Assembly (NCBI GenBank): GCA_000827325.1
Contig: KN832870.1
Span: forward strand, 2,232,001-2,296,000
Reading direction: 5' to 3'
Length of the DNA stretch: 64,000 nucleotides
Origin: Oidiodendron maius Zn
Taxonomy: Eukaryota > Ascomycota > Leotiomycetes > Myxotrichaceae
Both the position numbers and the translations under genes were made by a program. Shown piece by piece: positions 1 through 9,639 of the stretch. Each line of letters starts with the position of its first letter. Position 1 is the first letter of the stretch. The notes under the pieces are model-generated. The model was not told where the DNA came from and made no database searches. It was given only the letters and a program-made list of their open reading frames with translations.

Positions 1-1103
1 CATAACACAGTACAGTACAGTACAAGTATTTTGTCACTCTCAGCCTTATCTCAAAGTCGATTGCAAACAGTGTTTTAGACGGATATTATGTTCTGAATAG
101 TATCGTGAGTAATTGTGCATGGAAGGTAGGCGGTGATTAGAATATGCTGTTATCACTTGAGAACAATTTAATAGATGCTTCAATAGAGGTCTTCACTGGA
201 AGGATAGGTACAGCTCACCAACTTATGTACGACTGATTAGTATTGCAACATACGCAGAATCTCAGCCGACTTTTCTTCAACGGTAGAGTTGTTGTGATGG
301 TGAATGTCATTCGTACCTCATGCCTTCTTACACTGCCATTCTTTTGCTAGGGTCACGTGCAAAGACTTTCTCCAGACATTGAAACCCCGGACCCGTAGTA
401 CTCTATCTATGAGTTCGCTCCCGCAGCGCGGAAAAGAGGCCCCTGCCGGGTTTCTAGATTTTGGGATAGGATTCCACGATGATGCGAATGACGAACTGAG
501 CGAAGTCGGATGTTGGGTTTGTAAGCACCTGCATGATCTTCGCTTAAGCCCCTGAGTTCAGAAGCGACACCTACGTCATCCAACCTACCTTACTGCAGAA
601 GGCTGACCGTACTGACCTCTGATGGATGTCGAGAGAGCAAATATCCCGCAGAGTTGTGTCATTGTCTATTATACGAATTGCGCTTAACTAAGGTAGTGCT
701 ACGAGGTGAGAATTATGGTGCGCGAAGTTTCACCGTTCGTGTCATTCTTGGAAATTAGGACATATGGTGGCGAGAATGACACTTTCTCAAGAGTAGGAAA
801 TCTAGCGAGGTACGGCACTTGGAAAATAATTAGAACTTATATCTCGGAAAGTTTTTTGTATTATAATTATTAAGGTAAGTTAATCTAAGGTTGTGGGTAT
901 CAGTTTCTCGTCCTCCCCTTATATTTGCAAGAAAGCAACAGGTTATTAAGTTGGTGCTGCCCACCCCCGAAGCCAATTCCAAAGTCTTAGTCGTATCTCA
1001 TTGTGCATAACTTTTCTAAATGCCAAACTCCATTCTAGTGCTGCCAAGTCTCAATGCAATGCCGTGCCTGAAGTGCAAATAAATGTCCACTCGTAGTGCC
1101 CAT
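1..1103. other. Gene-poor left end
   Basis: I see no convincing gene here. A short open frame at 304-555 has no recognisable domain and no supporting context. The first 25 bases contain a small CAGTA tandem run, and a CACGTG E-box lies at 354-359. The stretch ends at the 3' side of the small minus-strand gene that follows. Confidence 0.5.
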
Positions 1104-1325
1104 TTAGGCATTTTGGTAGAACTTGGTGCCGTAGACAGCGTCGAATGCCTTGTTGACCTCGTGGTGGTGCCTCTTAATGGCGGCGACAGTGCGCTGGGCA
1201 ATCAGCTTCAGAGTGCTGACATCCTTGTTGGAGGACTCAGCAGAGGAGCGGCGGCTGTCGCGGGGAGAAGAGGTGGGTGCGGCGACCACATCGCGGGGCG
1301 AGGTGATGAATCCAGCAGAGGCCAT
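1104..1325 (-). CDS. Small conserved fungal protein, function unknown (73 aa)
   Basis: Single-exon minus-strand ORF of 73 residues starting in a good fungal context (CACAATG). The N-terminal half is rich in Ser, Pro and Arg (GFITSPRDVV, SSPRDSRRSS). The C-terminal half is predicted helical and basic, ending AVYGTKFYQNA, a layout I associate with short conserved ascomycete proteins of unknown role. Codon choice is strongly biased to C-ending codons, as in well expressed fungal genes. A TATA-like ATAAATAG (minus strand) lies near 1489-1497, about 165 bases upstream of the ATG. No signal peptide, membrane segment or catalytic motif is visible. Several overlapping frames exist, but only this one has both the start context and the codon bias. 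Confidence 0.6.
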   Translation of the reverse strand: MASAGFITSPRDVVAAPTSSPRDSRRSSAESSNKDVSTLKLIAQRTVAAIKRHHHEVNKAFDAVYGTKFYQNA

Positions 1326-1499
1326 TGTGATGTTGCTTTGGTTGGATTGAGGAGTTGTGTTTGGGTTGGAGATCTTGAAGATGATCTTGAGAAGATTGAT
1401 TTAATTGATGGAGGATTGGATTGGTCTGATAGTTCTAATGATGTTGTGCTTGATGATGAGAAGATGCTGCCACGGAGGGGCAAAGAGTTCTATTTATCC

Positions 1500-2257
1500 T
1501 TTGAGCTTAGAAATGGCCACCATCCCCGCGCCCTGAAGAGAACATGGGCAGCCGCATCTACCCGGCCTAGAAAAGATTTGCCCAGCACGTTGCGCCATGA
1601 CATCCTCCATGTCGCAAGGCTGAGTGGCTTCTGGGCTGGGATTCGAGTTTTTGCGTCACCAGGAAGAATCTGGAAGAATCCACCATGCGCGATGGCGGAA
1701 TATCGGCATTCTTACTTAACCGTCGGAGTAGTCATCGGAGTTCCAAAAGAGGAATGGCACCTTGCTGACGAAGAAAAATTTCGCAGAATCGCGAAAAGTC
1801 AGCAAAAATCTTGACGACCACTTACCTAATGGCCCACGCCCTATGCGCCCCTGATGCCGCAAATAGAACAAACGGAGCAGGCTGGGCGAAGGTAACCGAG
1901 CCCATTACGAGATGCCTGACATGGACGCCCTTCACGAGGCGCCATCGACAGGACCACAGACGTCGGCATCCCTACAGGGCGAATGTGGCTGCCATGTTGA
2001 TGGAGCTGCCGATGGCCGGCCCGGCCTCACTATCGTGTGCGGCATCGGGTCAAGGGCGTACACCAGTCTGTCACACCGAGAGAATTTTGCGCCCTTGCCT
2101 AAGTCACCAGACATGACAAGCTGACGGATTATCCATCAAGGTGGATGAGACGACATTTCCCATGACACCGTGGAGTCATTGATTATTCTACGATTCTAGG
2201 CAAGGGAAGAAAGCGGGACAGCCCAACCAAAGATGAATTCTGACTCAAGGACTCGCC
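1500..2257. other. Intergenic, between small gene and RBR gene
   Basis: About 750 bases, upstream of the small gene and downstream of the RBR gene. Overlapping short frames at 1811-2124 lack any recognisable domain and look like chance openings in GC-rich sequence. No RNA gene or repeat seen. Confidence 0.4.
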
Positions 2258-5200
2258 TCACTCCTCCATCACTTCATTCTCCTCCTCGTCTTCGCTGTCT
2301 TCTCCATCCTCCCCATCGTCCCCTCCGTCTCCATAATACCCACCGTGCACCTCCTCCATGTGCGGATATATCGTATCCGCATCAAACTTGCCCCCACAGA
2401 GGTAACACCAATGTGCGCCACAGTCTGGAACCGTGCAGTTTATGTGGTTGCAGCCTCTGATTTTTTCAGTCGGCGTCCCGCATCCAGGACATGCTTTAAC
2501 ATTTGCAAGAGGCATGCGCGCCCATTCAGCCGCCGCGGCCTCCTGGCAATGGTCGCAGACCCAGTCTCTCCACTCAGGTGGAGCACCTGCCGCGCACACG
2601 CGCTCCATGTACCGCTTTGCGAGCCCACACCGCTGGCACCATCCGTAAATCCACGTTCCTCTCTCCTCCACTGCCGTCTGGAGGTTGCCAACTGCGTGGA
2701 TCCCCATCCCATATCTAGCCAAAGTCTTGGCCGTCGGCGCTCGGCGACAAAAGGGGCAAAAGAGCGCTGCGGTGTTGATGATTCGCCCGGCGGCATTCAG
2801 TCCATACCACCCATCCAAGCAAGCTCTGCAAATTCGCTGGTGACAGCCTGTGCGGCCACACGCGAGTATGAGATCTGTTTTGCGTTTGGATGAGTAGCAA
2901 AGGGAGCACGTTCTTGACTCCGTGCGGCGGCCCGAGATCCAATGCTGCAGCTGTAGAATCACCGCTGGTATGTTTCGAACCAGCTTTCCATTCAGGGTGA
3001 GATTTCTCTGAGACGAGGATGGGAGCAATTCCACCCTGTTACAGAAGTCCTCCACGCCACATGTGGATATTGTGTGGTAAAGAGACCGATTATTAAATGG
3101 CTCCGGGAGCTTCCCATCATTCCTGATCAGCCAGGAGTAGGAGTTTTCCTTGGACAGTTCAGATGCTGTGGTCTCCACTTCTATAATTGTTTTGTGGCCA
3201 GACTCGCAGATGTGACATCGGTAATTTGCCATATCGCCTGGTCGGTGATTGATAGGCCATATGATCCTGCTTAGACACACCGAACACTCGACTATAGGCA
3301 CTTGTTGTCCCGACCTGCAGTAGTAACACTTCGGTCGGACATTCAAGTTTTCTGCGCAGTATACGACGTACTGAGCGCGACAAGTACGCATACTGCATTC
3401 AACCCAGGTAACCATTGTTGATTCTGTGTCGTCTATGGTAACATGTCTATCAATATTCTCCAGACGTTCTTCTTCGGATGCCCAATCGGACCAAAAGCAT
3501 AAGCAAAATCCACAGTTACCATCCTCACCCATGATAGTTACTGAGCGTGGAAACTCACAAGATTTGCAAATCATGTTTGGTCCTAGTGAGGCCTTGCTCT
3601 TTTTTGGAGTCCAGCCAACTTGTGCTGTCAGAGTTGTACCCAAGTTAAGTTCGAGCATCTTATAGGATACTAATCGCTCAAACAAGTTGCGATCCCGAGA
3701 TAGTAGTAATGTCCGAGTCTCTATCTTGTTCATTGAGTTGCCTGTGGCCGTCATTCTCATGCGATGCGCCTTATCAGCATCCAGAAGTAACGACAGACAA
3801 TTCACGTTCCATATTTCTGGGATATTAGGGTCATTCCAACGACGTCTCCAAAGCAACATCTCCTCCTCGGCCGCTTGCAAGAAGGGTGAGGTCCCAAGAC
3901 GAATACTTAGTGCTGCGAGCAACGCCGCTGGTCTAGCTGATAGCATCGTTCCTGGAACTATAAGGTGTAGCAAAATCTTCCAAAATCTGCGCTCATATTT
4001 GGCAGTGGCGAGAGCAATGGGCATCCTTGGTATGTCTGCCTCCGGCGCTCTAGCAATGTGAGTCGGCATGTCCACCAAGGAATCGATGTAGGTGAGTCTT
4101 GTCAGAACACGACCAAGCCTCCGGAGGATCTTGTAGTCGCAAGATCGACCAATTTCAAGAAGTTCGTCGCGCGTAAAGGACGTGATGGCCCTATTGTCAT
4201 CTTCATCTGCATTATCGTTTGTTGACATCTCCGTGAACGCCAGTGTGGGGTCCAGACAGACACATGGGAATCGTAGTTCCGGTGGCACAGAATTTATCGC
4301 CTCGAGGACTTCAGCAGTGTAGTCATAGGACTCCTCGAGCCAGGTCTTCACTCGTGCCTTCTCGCCAGAGTCTGTAATGCGATCAATTTCGAGACCGAAG
4401 ACAGCAATGAGTTCGTCTCGGGCATCGTTTTCGCGATCATTGCACACTGCCCTCCAAAGCGAACCAAAAACTGGGTTTATAGTTATTGACGCGACATCAT
4501 CTCGAATTATCTTTCTTAGATTATCAACAGCAAGGATCCTATAGTGTGGGTCTGCAGTGTATCGTTGAGCGAAAGACATGACTGCCGTCTTTTTCTTTGG
4601 CAAATGCATCTTAAGAGAGTCTGGTGAAATTGGAGTAGTTGTGTAAGCCCAGTCTCTTGTAATGTCTGTATTTGAGGAATACACAGACAAATCTATCTCA
4701 TCCTTAAGCTGCGTGATACATTCCAATGAATTATATCTCATTAAGTAGGCTGGCAATGCAGTTGCCTCTGAAATGCCAGCCTTTTCCGCCCCCATCCAGG
4801 CCAAGAGAATTTCTACTGTTACTTTCGAAATGTTTGCTGGTTTGAGATCACGAAGGGAGAAGCAGGCTCCACCTGTCACCGCAGAGAGGTAGAGATAGTA
4901 AGCTGCATTGTTGAAGCCCATTCCATTATCTAGGAAGGCGAATACTTGGGCTGTCTTGCCCCCAAAGCGACCGGAGAGGACATCGACTGCCGAAATCCAA
5001 TCCTGGAAGTACGGACCAAAACTGCCAAAAGATGTTTCGACTTGGAGCGCCGCAAGCTCGGGACCGAGGCATGAGCCTCGGTCAGCTACAGATCCGTTAG
5101 TAAGTGTATGCGGCGGAGCATCAGTGTAAAGGAATATAATCGTAGTAGCATCCTCCCGCATGAGTTCATATGCTCTCGCTAAGGCTGTCTTAATGGCTTC

Positions 5201-5485
5201 TGGGCCATCTCCGCCACCCATAGGCTTCAACTGCTTCACCATCTGAATAAGGTCCACTTCCGGCTCGTCAGTCATGGACGAAGGAGAGAGCCATCCAGAC
5301 CAGTTTAAAAGGTCTTCGTCGCAGTAGTCTTTGTACGCGAGGATCCCTATGCGCGAAAAACAGTCCGTCAAAGTGGAAATAGGTATTATTCGTAAGAGAG
5401 ATAATTGAAGAGAGGTAAGGTAGTTCTCCATCGAGTACGTCGCATCGACTAGAATGAGAAGGTCGTACATATCCGATGACTCCAT
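2258..5485 (-). CDS. vWA domain + RING-IBR-RING (RBR) E3 ubiquitin ligase-like protein
   Basis: Intronless ORF of 1,075 residues. The N-terminus is a von Willebrand A domain (about 5-230) with an intact-looking MIDAS start, D-A-T-Y-S at 13-17, and a second acidic site at FLYTDAPPH (about 118-126). The middle (about 240-630) is helical and unassigned. A cysteine-rich region at about 640-760 has several C-x2-C pairs. The C-terminus is an RBR module: RING1 about 860-914, IBR about 950-980, RING2/Rcat about 999-1030. RING2 carries GCNHINC, so the catalytic Cys of the RBR transthiolation mechanism is about residue 1012, followed by the usual His. The last 25 residues are Asp/Glu-rich. In RBR enzymes ubiquitin passes from E2 to the Rcat Cys and then to substrate; the vWA domain may recruit substrate (inference). 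The start at 5485 is the first in-frame ATG before the vWA fold. Confidence 0.85.
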   Translation of the reverse strand: MESSDMYDLLILVDATYSMENYLTSLQLSLLRIIPISTLTDCFSRIGILAYKDYCDEDLLNWSGWLSPSSMTDEPEVDLIQMVKQLKPMGGGDGPEAIKTALARAYELMREDATTIIFLYTDAPPHTLTNGSVADRGSCLGPELAALQVETSFGSFGPYFQDWISAVDVLSGRFGGKTAQVFAFLDNGMGFNNAAYYLYLSAVTGGACFSLRDLKPANISKVTVEILLAWMGAEKAGISEATALPAYLMRYNSLECITQLKDEIDLSVYSSNTDITRDWAYTTTPISPDSLKMHLPKKKTAVMSFAQRYTADPHYRILAVDNLRKIIRDDVASITINPVFGSLWRAVCNDRENDARDELIAVFGLEIDRITDSGEKARVKTWLEESYDYTAEVLEAINSVPPELRFPCVCLDPTLAFTEMSTNDNADEDDNRAITSFTRDELLEIGRSCDYKILRRLGRVLTRLTYIDSLVDMPTHIARAPEADIPRMPIALATAKYERRFWKILLHLIVPGTMLSARPAALLAALSIRLGTSPFLQAAEEEMLLWRRRWNDPNIPEIWNVNCLSLLLDADKAHRMRMTATGNSMNKIETRTLLLSRDRNLFERLVSYKMLELNLGTTLTAQVGWTPKKSKASLGPNMICKSCEFPRSVTIMGEDGNCGFCLCFWSDWASEEERLENIDRHVTIDDTESTMVTWVECSMRTCRAQYVVYCAENLNVRPKCYYCRSGQQVPIVECSVCLSRIIWPINHRPGDMANYRCHICESGHKTIIEVETTASELSKENSYSWLIRNDGKLPEPFNNRSLYHTISTCGVEDFCNRVELLPSSSQRNLTLNGKLVRNIPAVILQLQHWISGRRTESRTCSLCYSSKRKTDLILACGRTGCHQRICRACLDGWYGLNAAGRIINTAALFCPFCRRAPTAKTLARYGMGIHAVGNLQTAVEERGTWIYGWCQRCGLAKRYMERVCAAGAPPEWRDWVCDHCQEAAAAEWARMPLANVKACPGCGTPTEKIRGCNHINCTVPDCGAHWCYLCGGKFDADTIYPHMEEVHGGYYGDGGDDGEDGEDSEDEEENEVMEE

Positions 5486-6277
5486 CTTCGACCAGCGAGG
5501 AGGACTTTTGTCATACGGAGAAGCAGCTTCTGGACGACTTCTCGACTCATGAAAGACAAGAAATAATGGACTTGAGAATCTTGTCCGAGAGATGTAACCT
5601 TTAATATCTATACTGTTTTATAATTATAAAGGAAATATACCATACCGCACACTCATACGGTAAGGTTGACTCATGCAGATATCCTTGAGGAGATAGACTT
5701 TTCAACATGGGCGGGAGCCTGCTGTTGACTCATCACTTGAGGAGAATATGTCTGTGATGAGATCAAATATAAAGTAGGCATGTGCAGCTACCTGTTGATT
5801 GGTCGATTACCACCATGACCTGTGTACAAGATGTTGTGAGTCGAAAAAGTCTGGGAGACCCAAGGCGTGGATCCGATCAGGCAACCATAACCAACACAGC
5901 CTCGAAAAAAGGGCTTGACACAACTTTAACAGAAAATAGTATTGCTTTACAAGGTCTGATTTTTGATCCATTATTTAGCATACGTAGTCATCGTATGAGA
6001 TGATTTGATATAATAGCATTGAGCGAAATCGGTGTCCTGCTCTTAATCCACATATCCTGCAAGTACTTTCCGAGATTTTGGTTACCTGCCACTTTCTTCA
6101 CAGATTCCAAATCACCCCACCAGTGCCACCTCTACTATTCCAAGGTGATACTAGTACTGCTAAGCATTTGAGAGGCTGAGAAAGATGTAATCGTGCATAA
6201 TATGTTGCCTCTGTACAAAACCACAAATCTGCTACTCTTCATCTCACGACCTACATGCTCTAGGGTCATTCGGCTCC
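5486..6277. other. Intergenic between RBR gene and membrane-protein gene
   Basis: About 790 AT-rich bases holding the RBR gene promoter (minus strand) and the 3' side of the next minus-strand gene. A short plus-strand frame at 5782-6003 has no features. Nothing else recognised. Confidence 0.4.
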
Positions 6278-8192
6278 TCACGCAATCACGCTTCTATCCG
6301 TGCTGATATCTGCCACAATCTGTCCAAGCTCGATATCAGTGGTATGAACCTTAGTATTCAGGTTCCTATTCTTGAACCACACCGCCGAAATTTCTTGAAG
6401 CACCCTGAAATGTTGCAAAAGATGCCTGCTTACGAATCGAATGGCGTACACCATGATGAAAAGGGCCACAAGAGCAAATCCAAACGCTCTAGGAGTTAGT
6501 TCAAATGGTACTGCAGACTGCTGCATGCTGAATATCGCTGCAGCAAGTGCGGGGGGGTAGAGGACCTGGAGCAAACCCACATCAGCAAGAGCGATTCCTA
6601 CCGTGTATCCACAAGAACTTACAGATACTGTAAACTCCGAGATCTTTCCACTCTGATCCGCCGCAGCCTTGTTCTCCAGAATCAAGCGAAGTTTCAACTG
6701 CATTTGGAACGTTAGACTCTCTGCTCCCGCTGCGAGTAAACTTAAAGGAAACAAATAGAGTTTGTGGCTCACAGTGCTTGAAAATTCCGAACATTTCTGC
6801 TTCAGAAACATTATCTTGTTATGGTCTCTTTCCATCTCTAGAAACATCGCCTTTATAGCCTGAAGAGATCGTTTGGAATGACTTGAGATGGCCGCATTTT
6901 GTGTTGTTCGGAAAAAGCATATGTGAGAATCATTAGAATTAAACGAGTTCCATGCCTTGATAGCGTCTGAGAAAACACCTCCAATTCTGCCCAATATTTC
7001 CATCATTTCAGAATTGACATCAAAGGCCGTTTCCACCTGGGAGGCTCGCTCTTGCGCCGTCCGGGAACGTCGGGACAGGGTCAGAGGGTATTTTTCAATC
7101 TAGAAGGGAGTCAGCAGCAGAAACGATGGAAAGTGTCTCGCGTTCCTTTAGCTAATAACGTACATATTGGCTAACTCCAAGCTCCAATTTATGGACCAAG
7201 TAATCCCACTTCCTCTTCACGTACAGAATCCGAATTTCGAGTACCTTGATCCAGTAGTCTCTCGGTTTCTGAAATGGTAAATTTGAATCTAGTTTGCCTG
7301 CTGTGATCTGGTCAAATTGCAGATCTTGCTCGGTTGCTTGGGCCAGAATGCCGTCCACCTCAGAATCAACGAAGCCATACGCAACCCACCGCCAATCATC
7401 ATATCCAATGATAACAAAAGAGATCTGAGCGTCTTGAATTCCCCAAATCTCTTCAGTTGCTAGGTCCTCCGCCTTTGAATCCAGATTATCCAGGTTGAGA
7501 AATGAAAGATCAGTCCACCTCCTACGTGGCTTCATATTCACCTTGCCAAGTTCCTCCGACGGGGGCGGAGATCTGCTCAAAATGAAGAAGGGCAGGTGAA
7601 AATCCAACTGGAAACTCAGGAGGCCAGCCGACGTTATTTGAACTGCAATCGACGTTTGAAATTCTAGATATTTGTAGATGGCATCTCTCAACCCAGCAGC
7701 ATCGTGAGATGATACTGTGGCCGAAAGAGCCCAAATGCAGGCAGGACTGAGGTCGGAGAAGTAAATGAGCCTTCTCGAGGCATCAGGTAGTTGTTCGTGG
7801 TCAAATCTAGCTTTATCCAAAGCTCGGTAAAGTCCAGTGGCAGTGAGGGGATTATCATGTTGCCTTGCGGGCTCGCACTTCGTTTCAGCCGGACTGCTAG
7901 TCCTTTCATCCACGCAAACCACTCGAAGTTGTCCTGCTTCACCTTTGCCTGCTATCACATCTTCGAGGCAGGTACCTCGACAGAATCTTGTCAGGACCTC
8001 GAATTCACGCGGAGAGTCTTCATCGCCAGAATCTGTGAAGAAGATGCCTATCTCTTCCCCGTCATAAATCTCATCTCCCCGGCTTTTAACAACACCCAGC
8101 GTCGTCTTGTCATGGATAGGTCGGAAGGTCGAGAATTCAGGGTACCAAAAGTTTTCCAGGAATTCATCCAGATGCTCCCCTTTCAACACCAT
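6278..8192 (-). CDS. Fungal two-TM membrane protein (CorA-like architecture, tentative)
   Basis: Two exons, 8192-7164 and 7099-6278. The 64-bp intron (donor GTACGT, acceptor CTTCTAG) is in phase and gives about 616 residues. The N-terminal part contains FFTDSGDEDSP and LTRFCRGTC, family-like features of soluble regions in fungal proteins annotated as CorA-like. A long helical region (KRKWDYLVHKLELGVSQY onward) precedes two C-terminal hydrophobic segments, roughly GIALADVGLLQVLYPPALAA and FGFALVALFIMVYAIRF. The CorA signature GMN is not visible, so Mg2+ transport should not be assumed. The frame stays open upstream to about 8294 without an ATG and with a stop just before, so I chose the ATG at 8192; an extra 5' exon is possible. 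Neighbours give no functional hint. Confidence 0.65.
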
Positions 8193-8294
8193 CTCTCTGA
8201 AGGAGAAAGTCTTCCACCAGCGTCTCCCGGTCGTCGTAAGCAGGATCAGAGGTAGTAAGGAGGGCAGATTTAGGTTTGGCAAAATGCTAGCCAA

Positions 8295-9474
8295 TCACGG
8301 CCGAAAGGTATAGGCCCCCGAAAGAGAGCAACAGGGTTCAGAGGTCGTGATAGTCGATGTTGTGCTTGAATAGCAAAAGAAAGATTCGAGACCTCGGCCT
8401 GAAGCATGTCGGTTGGCAAGATGATGGCAGCGGGTTCCTTCCCGGATGAAATGATACGAGATTCAGTGGTGTCTTGAAAGGCAAACAATCAGGAGGAGAG
8501 AACACTAGTTCTTGGATCTGGACATGAGCCCAAGAGATATGATCATGTTCTCTGTGACTCCATGCCCGTGAGCGGACGGTTTGAAGCTCATATACTGGGC
8601 AAGCAGGACGCACTAAATACATCCCATGATATCTTTAGACTAACGTCACGATTTAGTCTCTATTCTATCCTCGCACGCCGCTCCGTTGTTCAAACCGAGG
8701 TTGGCCCCACCCGCATTTGCTATCTGTCGTGGTATAGTGGCCGTCGGGAGATCAGCGCATTGTGGAGATTCGAAAAAGGGGTTGGGTCGCAATGCCGTGC
8801 ACCAGGCTACCCAAATTTGGTCATCCGCTCAGCAGGGCTCGAACAGCTTCCTGGCATCAACCTGTCATCTGCAAAGGGAGCACTCACAACCAACCACAGC
8901 ATCTGTCTTTCCAGCACCTGGCGTTCTGTTCCTTTCGCAGCCTCGAAAATTCCTCTAATACATTCATTCTTGCTCTCGCACATGTTTCCTGGTTGGTGGG
9001 TAGGACGCTTGCACGTGGATTTGGCATTCGAGATACGTGTTTGCTTGAACGGTGACTCTGGAGAGCCCACATAACACTTTCATTTCGGTGAGTGCACAGT
9101 CATCAGGCCATCCAGGAAGGGGGGGATTAAGGACTGGGCACCAACGCATGGCCAGAAGTACAGTGCCTTCTAATTAGCTGGCGGTTTAAATCGAACAAGC
9201 GTCAGCGTCAGCTCGGACTCGACTTGAGTGGTTGAGATGAGACGGATAGAGCGCAGAGACTTCGAGAGGCGGAAAGAGTGAGGCCGACGGACCAGTTGTA
9301 TCTGGCCACGATGAGATATTGCGCAATCGAGGCTGTCGGGCGCCGAGGCCTCCCGAAGAGCATTGCGTTGTGACGGAGCCTGCTCCTCTCGTGGCATTGA
9401 AGCGGCTGTAGGTCGCGGTTAAATATCGTGGGCTCACCCGCATCAATGCATTTTCAGCGCGAGCCCACTTCTAT
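8295..9474. other. Gene-poor stretch
   Basis: Short overlapping frames occur on both strands (8562-9074, 9170-9446), but none shows domain-like sequence, consistent codon bias or plausible introns. The left part is presumably the promoter of the membrane-protein gene. I see no supported gene. Confidence 0.4.
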
Positions 9475-9624
9475 CCCCCTGGACCCTGAATAAACACCAC
9501 CTCCCAACATTAGACGCGAAGGACTTACTTAACTTATAAGAGAGGCAAAAGGACCGTTCAGCCCTATTATTGAAGTTAGGACCTGCTTCGCCTCAAATGT
9601 GGGGGGTGTTTACTCCAAGGGGAT
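9475..9624. mobile_element. MITE-like element with imperfect terminal inverted repeats
   Basis: The left arm (about 9475-9527) and right arm (about 9575-9624) are inverted copies of roughly 45-50 bases with some mismatches and small indels. Shared blocks on the reverse-complemented right arm include CCCCTTGGA, GTAAACACC, CATTTGAGGCGAAG and a GTCC-containing inner end. The arms surround about 45 bases of unrelated DNA, and there is no coding capacity. This matches a non-autonomous DNA transposon (MITE) in size and form. I could not identify a clear target-site duplication, so the ends are approximate and the superfamily is unassigned. Confidence 0.5.
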
Positions 9625-9639
9625 TGTGGAGTCCATACG

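Noticed and set aside
304-555. 83-codon plus frame at the left end
   Set aside because: No domain, no supporting context, and it is short enough to be chance.
1083-1814. 243-codon plus frame opposite the small gene
   Set aside because: It is the antisense shadow of the C-biased coding sequence at 1104-1325, extended by chance.
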